In this document: positions 31,089 through 41,047 of the stretch, in pieces | Numbering within the stretch: the stretch's first letter is position 1 | Layout: each line of letters opens with the position of its first letter | Source of the DNA: Naematelia aurantialba | Taxonomy: Eukaryota; Basidiomycota; Tremellomycetes; Tremellales; Naemateliaceae | Reading direction: 5' to 3' | NCBI GenBank assembly: GCA_021527695.1 | Contig: JAKFAO010000001.1 | Location: forward strand, 1,922,001 to 1,986,000 | Length of the DNA stretch: 64,000 nucleotides | Made by a program: the position numbers and the translations under genes | The notes under the pieces: generated by a model | The model's input: the letters and a program-made list of their open reading frames with translations, nothing else | Told to the model about the DNA's origin: nothing | Databases searched by the model: none

Positions 31089-34000
31089 CTACACACAAGC
31101 CCGCGCGAGCAGCTCGGCATTCGCTTCCACCCTCCCATCCAGGCGCAACCATCCCCAAACCGCCTCTTCTGCCTCCCCCAGCGTCCCCATCGTCCCCCTC
31201 AACAACACCCACAACGCATCCCCGTCTCTCCGCCCTAGGCACTCGTACACGCCCACTGCACAACGCTGCAGCTCTTCATGCGCTCTGGCATCGAGGAACG
31301 GTCGCAGAATGACCATCATCTCCCAAATCACCCCATCATTCACCGGCACTTCCTGCGCTATGAACCGCGCCGTCCGGAGGATGGCAACGTACAGCCTGTG
31401 CGAGGTTGAATGGGCCGACTCCGTGCCTACCGCACCACGGCGGGCTAGGGCTGATCTCTCATCCGCCAGCTTCTGCGATTCGACAAGCCGCTTGAATTTC
31501 GGCCACACGTGGTCGAGGATCCGCCGAGACATGTAGTCCCCTACATGCTCACACAACGAGGCGATCACCTGCGCTGCCTCGGTCACGACGGGAGCGTGCT
31601 CATCGTCTAGGCGATTGAGAATCACCCCCCATGCCTTGTCAATCGTCGGAAGCAGGTCGCCCTCACGATTACCAGCAGCCAGCACCGGCGTGGCATGGGC
31701 GATGAGCGACAAGATACGAGCTCGAAGGAACGGCGAGCGGTGCGTCAAAAAGTTGGCTGAACGGGCCAAGATGGCACGACACACCTCTTGCGAGCGAGTA
31801 GCTTGGACTTCCGGCTCGTCGGGTGGCGGATCTTGTTCTGGCACTTCGTCTTTACTGAACGGCTTCTGAGGCGCGCGCTCCAGGATACTCTGCATTTCCT
31901 CCCGTCTGCGCTGCTCTCGTGAGTTGAACCAGTCGACCATCCTCCTGAAGTCCGTCTCCGGATCAGGAGGCTTGTCAACCCGATCCATTTCCGCCAGCCG
32001 GCGCCGTCGTTCGTCGTTCATTTCAGCTCCCGCCACTTCACTTGCCATGGCTTCGATCAGCGTGCTCAACACTGCGAGAAGACTCGATGCGAGCGCCTCA
32101 TAGCCGTGATAATCATCCAGGGCGTCAAAGATCTCGTCCACAACGTCGTGGACTAGAGGCACAATCTCATCGCCGACGAGCCGAATCATCGCGATGAGCA
32201 CGAGTGGTGCACTCGGCGAGAGCCGGTGATAGGTCAGACGCTGCGATACCACGTTGATCACGTAGTCGACATTGTCCAGTATCATATTTCGGGGAGAAGC
32301 GTAGCCAGCGTTATAGGCGACTTGGCTTAAAGTGATGTCGGCAAATTCCGCGATGGAATTGTTTGGCGACGTGAGATGAGATAGGATCGTGTACAAACTG
32401 GTGAGAAGCAGAGGTCGGAAGGAAGACGAGAGGATCTTGGAGGTCGTGGCGAGCGTGCACAGGGACTGGGCAGTGAGCAACGATCTTTGAGCCTGGATAT
32501 GCAATCTCCGCGTCTCCGCAGCGGCGTGCGAGTTCGGAAGCGGATTGCGATCGAGGAGGGTGGTCAGGGCTCCGACGCCCTTGGTATGCTCTACAGGCAG
32601 GAGCGCATCGGAAGGCTCAGGTTGAGCAGGCACAGTATCATCATCGTCGTCCTCTTCCTCGTCCATGGCAACCACGATTCGAGTGGTTTCTCGTGCCATC
32701 TTTCGAGTCGCTTTACCGAGCTTGCCTTCCACACCTGTAATTTGAGCACTAGCGATGCCTTCGAGTAATTGGCGAGAGAGCCATACGGCCGAGACGGACT
32801 TGGCAGGTTCTCGGCGCCGATTGGCTCTTGCAAAGAGCATGAAATACTCGACCGAGTGCAATGCAGTCTCACCCCCCGCCGACCCTAGCATCTGTAACAT
32901 CTCCGCTATGGTGCGTAGTGTTGTCTCGGATTCGACGTACTTGAGTGACAAATAGGGGAAAGGATCCGCTGTCGACCGACCTTCTCTGTCGTCGGCCGGC
33001 ATCATCGGGTCGGAGGTGAGTAGACGCTGCTCCCAGCCCTTCTCAGCAGCTCTTGCGGCGTTGTTTATTGTTCCACTCCATCCTGCGGGATGACTAAACT
33101 CGAGACAACTCAGAAGGGACCATCCCCATCGTTCAACCTGACCGGTGGGACCGAGCATCTCCGAGATAGAATTTGGTCCCAGCGCGGGTAGCTCAGCTGT
33201 TGCTTCTGCGATAGCCGTGATGAGGCGGGCTGTGTCGTTTACTTGCGATTCTTGGTGTGAGGTGATCAGTCGGGGCAGAGCTTGGACAGCATTGCTAAGG
33301 AGTCCACTCAGAATTGCGTCGACATCGAAATCTGATTTGGTCAACAACTCTCGTATCCTCCGTCTAGCGTCCAGGCGGCCGATCTCGAAATCGTCTCTCG
33401 AGAGAAAAAGGAGCGCTGCAAGCGATGCAGGTGTGAGACTCTCAAGTCCCTCATGACACTCGTTCACGATATCGTAGGCGAGCGAGACGACCGCTTGGCG
33501 TGCTGCGTGTGAAGGATGAGAGGAAAGCGACTTGAGCATGGGTGGTATGGCCGACAGGAGCTGAGTCGATGTGAAGGCAAGATATGAGCTGGTGAGGGGC
33601 GGGAACGGGTCAGCTTGCGAGGACTTGGTGGCGTTGGATGCGGCGGGCGAGTGCAACTCGGGCTCGATCGGGGTTGAATGGTGCTTGTCCTCGTGTTCCC
33701 AATCGTCCGCCAGCTGGCTCAACTCAGTTACCGCCTCTCGTAGCACACCAAGATGCCGTAGATCCGCGTCGTTCAAGGTGAGAACGACAATCTCAGCCAC
33801 GAGGGCACAAGCTTCAGCTGCTACGTCTCCCTTGACGTTCTTGCCCGCGCCGTGCAGGAGCTTGGCCGCGGAGCTGATTGTTCCCGGCAGGATCGACGCG
33901 AGCACCTCGTGTTTCCCTCGGAGGTACCCCACGAGCTGCCGCATGAGGCGCAGAGACGCAAGTTGGAGATGAAGGTGGGGCGGTATGGGTGATACAGTCT

Positions 34001-34645
34001 CCATTACCGCCGTGATGGTTTGAAACAGCGTTGGCAAGAGTGGCGAGCGCGCCGACGCCAATTGATCCAGCATGGCCGGTGTCGGGTGGCCATTGCCCGG
34101 CTCAAGCAGCGCTGCGAGGAGGTCTACCGCCTGTACTCTTGCTTCTTGCCCCACCTGCCTGCTCTTGCCCTTCCCTACAGGCCCAATACAAGCTGCAGTG
34201 AACCTCCACAGATGCTCCCAGGCTGATGCATCCATCCCGCCGGGACATGCTCTCCATCTTCGGATTACGAGCGCTATCACACGGAAAGCGGATTCGAGGA
34301 AGCTGTCAGGTAGGGAAGAAGGCGGAGAACTGCGCAAGATCTGCGTGATCGGGAAGAGAATGTAGTTGATCATCGAGGGGGTGAATGCGGCATCCGGAAG
34401 GGTAAGCAGAAGTCGGTGCAGGGTATCGAGAAGAGGGGCATGTTGCGATGTGAGCGAGGGTGTTTGTGCCGCCAGCGAGATAAGGGTCACGCATGTCGGC
34501 TTGATCTGCAACGATGAGCTCTAGGCCTGGTATGCGGAAAGCTCACCTTCCTGAATGCTTCCAGCTTGATCCGCTGATCTTCAGGAGGCAAATACGGTGA
34601 GCCAGCTCCCGAGAGCGCACCACCATCGCCGCCAGGAGTCGCCAT
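31089..34645 (-). CDS. TTI1: TTI1-like HEAT-repeat protein of the TTT (Tel2-Tti1-Tti2) complex
   Basis: Co-chaperone scaffold that matures PI3K-like kinases (TOR, ATM/ATR type). Two exons are seen: 34547-34645 (33 codons, MATPGGDGGALSGAGSPYL...FRK) and 31089-34505. In-frame upstream ATGs (MMPVR) are possible. The product is about 1170 residues of alpha-helical HEAT-like repeats. Recognisable TTI1 features are the N-terminal IKPTCVTLISLAAQ helix, the central NMILDNVDYVINVVSQRL segment (about 32280), and the C-terminal block with FLTHRSPFLRARILSLIAHATPVL and MSRRILDHVWPKFKRLVE. Acidic loops (EEEDDDDD, about 32650) interrupt the repeats. It is intron-poor compared with all its neighbours. The family call rests on overall pattern, so somewhat less than certain. 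Confidence 0.83.
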
Positions 34646-35098
34646 GCGAACTGGCATCATATCAGTGGTTCTCCTCCCCACACTCCGCTAGCAAGTCATC
34701 CCAGTGATGTTGCTTGCTGCCAACACTACGTTGCGGAATGTTGCTCATGAAAGGAAAGAAAGGCAAAGGCGAGGAGCACGTCGCGAGAGAATGCCACGTC
34801 ATCTTCCCTTCCCCTCCCTTCCATGTAGCCTTCCTGTGCTGTGCGTGTCGAGTGGTCTGGCCATTGAGCCATGCATAACCTACACTACAGCTGATCACTC
34901 TGTGTGCCCTGCATACTGTACAATGTCGAGGGAAACTCAACACTGGTGTCGAGAGATCGGCGACATGAAGACAGAGATATCGGCGCTGTCCGGCTCCTTT
35001 TTTCGATAACCAGTAGAGGTCACCTCCAAGTCGCCCTTTGCCTTCTGCACCACTACAAAGACACAGCTCTCAAAAGCACTTCTCGTCGTCCTGATTGC
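34646..35098. promoter_or_regulatory. Divergent promoter TTI1 / SDR
   Basis: About 450 bases between start codons. No TATA box or repeat stands out. Confidence 0.4.
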
Positions 35099-37136
35099 AT
35101 GCTTGGACGGCTCTGTACTCGGTCTACATTATCACTCTTTGCATCTCGCTTCAACCCGCTGTCAAGCCTCAAATTCATACGCAACATGTCTGGCGTGTTC
35201 GACTCTTCTCGGTGCGTTTTTGCGTCTGGTACTTGGGGGGTTAGGTTACTGATGATCCCAGTCTTCTCGGAAAGACAGGTATGTCCCGAGTGCTTGTCCC
35301 AGTTCCTCGGTTTTCTACATGACTTCTGCATGAAAAAACAAGTCCCTTGTATCCTCCGACTTTCAGTCGTTCCGTCCTCCCCGTAACTCCATGCGATGGG
35401 AGCTGTCCGGCATGTTACCCCACTGCCCAGCCATGCGTTCCCAAGGAAAAGCTGGTTTATCTTTTATCCCTGGAGGGACTACACAGAAGCCACGACTAAC
35501 CTACTAGTCCTCATCACCGGCGCATCCGCCGGCATTGGCGCTTCGACCGCCATCCTCTTCGGGAGAGCAGGATGCAACCTCGTCCTCCTCGCTCGGCGGG
35601 CCGACAAGCTCGCCGCGGTGAAAGAGCAGGTTCTCGCTGCGCACAAGGAGGGCGGGGCGACCCAGGGAGGGAGGGTCGTCGCCGTTGAGGCAGATATGCA
35701 GAAGCGCAGCGACCTCGACGCGGTGTTGGATAAGCTTGACGGGCTCAAGGTTGATGTCTTGGTCAACAACGCTGGTATGGTCAGGGGCAGGGAGCAGGTT
35801 GGAGGTGCGTCTCGCTTCGTGCTCTGCGCTCTTACCCTCCCTAATCTCCCTACTCTCCCTACTCTCACCGCCTCGAATCTTCCTCCTGTTCTATCTCGTC
35901 TCCTTCGTGTCATGCACTTCTCTGCATGTGGCTGCCTTTCCTCGTGTCATCCATCTGTACCGAAACCAGCACTGGCCCTACCCACCTGACTTTCACACTT
36001 TGCTTTATGTATCAAATGGCACCGCTGACGCACGCAGATATCGGTAAGCGTTCAGACGAGAAGCAGCACCGCCCGTCTAACATGAGCAGCCGACGCCGAT
36101 ATCGACGTGATGATCGGAACCAACGGCAAGTCGCCCTCCCTCTCACCCGGTATCGCCCGCGTGGCACCGTATCGCCCGCATGAATCTCATGCGCTGCGAA
36201 AGCGCTGAAGCTGACGATACCACCGCAGTGATTGGCCTGATTCACCTCACGCAGATCTTTGTCCGTGAATTCAAGAAGCAGAACTCTGGGGTGCGTGCTG
36301 GTCTTGCCCATTATCTTCTTGGCGTAGTTGCTGATTAAATAGATGATCATCAACCTCGGGTCGATTGCGGGTCGAGAGGCTTATGCTGGTGGTGAGTGTT
36401 CATAGGAAAGCACCTGCATCAGTGGCACCTGCATCGGAGACACTTGCCCGAAGCAGGCGGATCCATAACATGGAGGGACAATGCTAATCAACTCGTTCGT
36501 GCAGGTGCAATCTACTGCGCGACCAAGCACGCCGTCTCGGCATTCAACGGCGCCCTGCTTCGCGAACTCGTCAACACCCCCATCAGGGTATGCGAGATCC
36601 AGCCTGGGATGGTCGAGACCGAGTTCTCGGTGGTAAGGTTTAGAGGGGACAAGGCGGCGGCGGATGATGTCTACAAGGGCTTGGATCCGTGTGAGTACTG
36701 TCCATGGTTCTGTCTCCCGTCCATTCTCCCATTCCTTCCCAGCCTTCTTCCTCCTCTAGTGCCCCCTGTTCCTGGCTCTCTCCGGTCGCCGTATGGTCTT
36801 CCTCCCTCTCCCCCTCTGTGCCATCCCACCTCCCCGACTCCACCTGTTCTCCTGGTGCATTCCTTTCACGTCTGGCGTACTCTGCGGACGAAGCGATACT
36901 CAGCTGTACGCGTCGTGGCGCAATGCTGATCCAAAACAGTGACAGGCCAGGATATTGCCGAGGAGATCGTGTGGGCCGCATCTCGCCCCGCGCACGTCAA
37001 CATTGCGCAAGTTTGTGAGTGCTTGTATGAGGATTGACAGGGCGGCGGGATGAGTGACGGTTGGGGCTGACGATGGTCAGTGGTGCTTCCCGTCGCACAA
37101 GCGTCGGCGACGCTCAATTACAAGCGGCCTGCATAG
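35099..37136 (+). CDS. NADP-dependent SDR of the YMR226C / 3-hydroxy-acid dehydrogenase type, with possible mitochondrial form
   Basis: Classical short-chain dehydrogenase: TGASAGIG cofactor motif, NNAG, catalytic Ser in GSIAG, YCATK (Tyr and Lys) and the PGMVETEF loop. It ends LPVAQASATLNYKRPA. The usual start would be ATG 35186 (MSGVFDSSR). An in-frame ATG at 35099 adds 29 residues without acids (MLGRLCTRSTLSLFASRF...), which look like a mitochondrial presequence. Inferred exons include 35099-35211, 35262-35278 (17 bases, LLGKT), 35508-35801, 36038-36043 (6 bases), 36090-36125, then from 36229 on. The 36126-36228 intron starts with GC (GCAAGT). The 6-base exon restores the expected VGDIADADIDVMIGTNV, matching relatives. 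The likely substrates are 3-hydroxy acids such as serine or allo-threonine, known for the family and not shown here. Confidence 0.9.
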
Positions 37137-37381
37137 GTGGGCGAGCGACGAGCAGTTGCTAGCGGCCTGCATCGAGGTAGAGGGATGGACAGGCGGGTGT
37201 GACAAGGAAGAAGCACTGTGTCGGAGATGTATTGCATGTGCCTAGATACAGAATTGCAGCTTGCAGAGCATCATCATGAGTCCTGCGCACAGGCCATTGG
37301 CAGAAAACAGTGGATTTTTGGCAAATCAGTCGGTAACTGTTCAATATGCGGACTGAACCCCGCCAGTCGTAAGGTCGGTGC

Positions 37382-38776
37382 TCAACCACGTCCGACAAAT
37401 GGCATGCCGCGCGCACTGTCCATCAGTTTTCTGCTATCACTTGATAATATGTATGCGTGCGAGGTCACCGTGTCGTCTCTGGCGGGGGTATCTCTCGTGC
37501 AGGGAGAGTAGACCAGCAGTAGGAGGAAGGCAGCAGGGGAGAGGGAAGTAGAGGGGAGAAGGGAGCACCCACATGACTTCCATACTAAGCACGTCGGCAG
37601 TCGGGTCCAGCCCGCAGAGGAAGACCAGCGTCTTGGCGACGTTCGAAACGTCCATGACCGGTTCCGCGCGCAGACTCCCGTCCGCCTGCCGACTCCCCTT
37701 GGCGGCACCGCCGCCCATGGCGGTCTGGGCGTTGCCAATGTCCAGCTGTGTGCAGGTGATGTTGTATTTCCGGCCGTCGAGGGACGTGGAGCGCGTGAGG
37801 CCGTGCAGCGCGTGTTTCGAGATGGTGTATGCGGCGGAGTCTGTGGTGTGGACGACGCGGTGTGATAATGATCGTACGGAAGACATCACACAGAGAAGAG
37901 GATGAGGTGAGGATGAGGTCGAGGATGAGGTCAAGGACAACGACAAAGAGAGGGACGAGAACGAGGATAGGAGAAACGACCGTCAGCGCTCTTGACCCAG
38001 TCTCTGGCGTACAACAACTCACTGGGCCGAGGCGACGTCGCCGATATACTACCATTATTGACGATCCGCCCGCCCTGCGGCGACTGGTCCTTCATGATCT
38101 TGATAGTCGCTGCAGTGCACTACGGGCCGTTGATCAGTCTCCCGTGCGGGCCCAGCTTCAACCGGGCCGTGAAAAACAACGCAGGACGAAACGAGGAGAT
38201 GAATGCAGCACAAAACGGAGATGAATGCAGCACAAACGGAGATGAGACTCACCAGGACCGCAGCCATCACGTTCACATTGAGTACCTGGCGGAACTTGTC
38301 CATGTCTGCCTCTTCCAGAGGAACCGAGTTGAGCAGGTCGACCCCGGCGTTCTAGTTTCGTCAGTCACAACCAATACCAGCAGAGTGTCATAGTCAACTA
38401 GAGAAACAGAAGCACCAGGCAGTGGGCACCATATAGGAGAGGAAACCCTCAGTGGAGACCAATACTACGTCTCGCTACGACCGTAACTCACGTTGAACAG
38501 CACGTCCAGCCTGCCATACTTCTCCTTGACCGTCTTGAACATCCTCTCCACATCCTCCTCCTTACTGACGTCGCCCACACACACCTCCGTCACAGTCCCC
38601 TCTCTGCACTGCCTCGCGGTTTCTTCCAGCTCGTTCCCCCTTCTCCCCGATAACACAAGCACCAGCGGCTCGGGATTCGACGGCGAGGGGAATGCGTGCG
38701 AGATCGCCACGGCACATGCACGCCCGATACCTGACGATGCGCCGGTGATGAGAATGACACGTTGAGTCGCTGACAT
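37382..38776 (-). CDS. Short-chain dehydrogenase/reductase (SDR)
   Basis: NAD(P)-dependent oxidoreductase. Start ATG 38776. Features are [12 protein letters not shown] (cofactor), [14 protein letters not shown] across an intron, NNGSISA (catalytic Ser), and [21 protein letters not shown] (Tyr-x3-Lys). The last exon gives [10 protein letters not shown], an ending typical of a fungal SDR subfamily. Five or so short introns are inferred; each junction restores the family pattern. It is convergent with the previous SDR, with 245 bases between their 3' ends, but belongs to a different subfamily, so recent duplication is unlikely. The substrate is unknown. Confidence 0.88.
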
Positions 38777-39117
38777 GGCCGCCTGCTATCCCTGCTAGTG
38801 AAGTCGTTGTTCCAGCAGAATAGTCGCTCGCCAATGTCTTTGCAGAAATAATCTCGACCTCGACAAAGAGTGAGCTCCTCCTCGGCTATGAGCGGCAGTC
38901 GGCCCGCAAAGCCGGGCCACCGAGGCACGGTTCCGTTGGCAGAATGATATATCTGATCCCGTGACACGTCATGTTGATTTTCCGGCGAGCCGCGCGCCTG
39001 CCTTTGTTTTGCTCCATCGCATCGCATCGCTGCAAGTCTCGTGGAGGCAGTCGCTCTGGCCCCATCCTCTATTGGCAGTCACCCCGCAAGCCAGGGAGGA
39101 GACCAGATCCACACGCC
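38777..39117. promoter_or_regulatory. Divergent promoter SDR / KEN-box protein
   Basis: 341 bases. An in-frame, stop-free extension of the plus gene begins at about 38971 and looks presequence-like, but it is upstream of the better ATG at 39118. Confidence 0.35.
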
Positions 39118-40257
39118 ATGCCAGTGACCAAGAAGAAGGGCGCAATCTTCGCCATCTACGCCGACTCGCCCGCCCGCGCACACAGTCACGGATCCACCTC
39201 CGCAAACCTACCCGCCGCATCCACCGACCAAAGGCCATCCAAGTCGTTGCCCTCCAATACCAGCGCCTCTGCGCCAGTCAGCCAGCGAGCGACTCGCAAG
39301 GCCCTCACGTCGCTGCAGCCCGGTACCACCAAAACCAAGGGCTTCCCTCTATCCGCTGCCACCGAGAAGGATGTCGGTTCCTGTATCTCCGCTGCCGAGA
39401 AGCCCTTGACCGCATGGCAGAAACCATCGAACGGCGAGCTGGAGCCCGTCAAGCCCAGCGTCACCTCTGGCAAAACCAAATCCAAGGCCACTGCTCCACC
39501 CACAAAGCGGCAGCTTGAGATCTTCTCGTCCCCTGCTGCGTCTTCTGCCGCGCTCGCTCAGCCCGCTGCGAGACCCCCTTCTGCGGGTGGTGCGAGTCCG
39601 ACCAAGCGCACGCGGCAGACACCGCGCGACAAGGAGAATCATCCTCCCACCTCTGCTACGACCACGACAACGAAGACGACACTCTCCGATGCAGGAGTCG
39701 GCATCGAAGGGTCGCCTGCGAGTCGCACTCGATCGAAAACGTCGTCCGTAGGCAGCTCTCACCACTTTGCTCAGCTGGCATTCTCCGCCTCGCCTCGAGC
39801 CAGGTCGAGCCTAAAACGGACTCCGGGTCAAACCCAGACCCAGACGCCGAAACACAAACACAACCGCAGCCACCGCCAGAGCGGGCAAGGCGTCACTGGA
39901 GCATTACTAGGCGACGGCCGCGAAACACTCACGCTCAGCAAGGGCTACCCTGTCGCTTCTGTCATGCAGAAAGAATATGACTCGCAGCCAACCGCCAGCG
40001 TCGACTTTGACGGTGAGGCCGAGTCTATCGCTAGTCCCCGGCTTCGCTCTCATCTTGCGCTCTCTGGCAAGCGGCTCGAGCTGGGAGATGGCGAGGCGAG
40101 CGGGCTCACACCGCGCCGGATCAGCGGTGCCAAGGCGGGAGCCGGGAAGCCAGGGCGCGGCAAGGGCCGGACGGTGAGGGCCGATGGGCCGCTCGTGGAT
40201 GTTTCCGAAGCGTACGGCGCAACAGGCGATGAGCCCTTTGGGTTCCGGGAACAGTGA
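39118..40257 (+). CDS. Disordered basic protein with KEN box and D-box-like motif (securin-like candidate)
   Basis: Single-exon, 379-residue protein from ATG 39118 (MPVTKKKGAIFAIYADS). It is rich in Ser, Thr, Pro, Lys and Arg, with no predicted fold. Two degron motifs are visible: a D-box-like RKALTSLQP at residues 60-68, inside RATRKALTSLQPG, and a KEN box at 172-174 in TPRDKENHPP. Several SP/TP sites flank them (SPTKRT, RQTPR, KRTPG, LTPRR). The local ATRKAL string matches the destruction box of human securin PTTG1 as I remember it. KEN plus D-box plus disorder is the usual make-up of APC/C substrates such as securin, but the identity is inference. A chromatin or cell-cycle linker protein is the alternative. 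No conserved domain was recognised. Confidence 0.6.
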   Translation: MPVTKKKGAIFAIYADSPARAHSHGSTSANLPAASTDQRPSKSLPSNTSASAPVSQRATRKALTSLQPGTTKTKGFPLSAATEKDVGSCISAAEKPLTAWQKPSNGELEPVKPSVTSGKTKSKATAPPTKRQLEIFSSPAASSAALAQPAARPPSAGGASPTKRTRQTPRDKENHPPTSATTTTTKTTLSDAGVGIEGSPASRTRSKTSSVGSSHHFAQLAFSASPRARSSLKRTPGQTQTQTPKHKHNRSHRQSGQGVTGALLGDGRETLTLSKGYPVASVMQKEYDSQPTASVDFDGEAESIASPRLRSHLALSGKRLELGDGEASGLTPRRISGAKAGAGKPGRGKGRTVRADGPLVDVSEAYGATGDEPFGFREQ

Positions 40258-41047
40258 CGATCGGCACGTTCAGACTGCCAAAGACGACGAGCACTCGGTA
40301 GGTCTCTTACTCTTAGCCTTTGCTTTGTGGCACCACGCAGTTGTGGATTTATTGACTTTGGATGCGTAGCGCGCGCCCTCGTATCCACGCACATGCACCA
40401 AGCGCCATTGCGCCAATCCACTCGCAGTTTGTGTTCTGCAACACACGTGCACACTATTCATCTTGTTCTTGTCCCTGAACGAAACCAGAAACGAAAGAAG
40501 ACATCTATCCGTACTCCATACCCCCCTACCGTCCACGCCTACACGTGGCTACCTTCGATTTAGCATTACCGTAATCATCTTGTGCATTCCGCATCTTGTT
40601 CATGCAGATCATCTTGTTTGTGTTGGTCGACTGTGGGTTGTGAGCTTGTAGCTTGTGGGCAGGCTCGTGCGATCTTGAACTACAAGCTAAGCATTACCCA
40701 CAAGCACCGAGCATCAAGCATCAAGCATCAAGCAAACATCGAGGCCAAGCCAGCCGTCATCATGACTATGCTACATGTCCATCTATATCGATATCGTCGA
40801 TGTTTATCACAAGATCCTCCTCTACTCCTCTACTCTCATCCTCTACTCATCAACTCAAACACTCATCAACTCAAACACTCATCAACTCATCAACTCCTGT
40901 CCGACCCATTACGTTCCGCTTCCGTGTTCACAGATCTGACGCCTCACCAGCTATACACAGACTAGATACTAGACACTAAGGACTGATTATTCGACGCTCA
41001 GTGCTCGGGCTCGACGTCAAGCTCGACGCTCGCCGTGCAAGCCCTCG
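40258..41047. other. Convergent intergenic region with short repeats
   Basis: 790 bases between two 3' ends, the longest gene-free stretch. It holds three copies of ATCAAGC (about 40710-40735) and about five copies of ACTCATCAACTC (about 40845-40895). No coding or RNA gene signal was seen. Confidence 0.5.
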
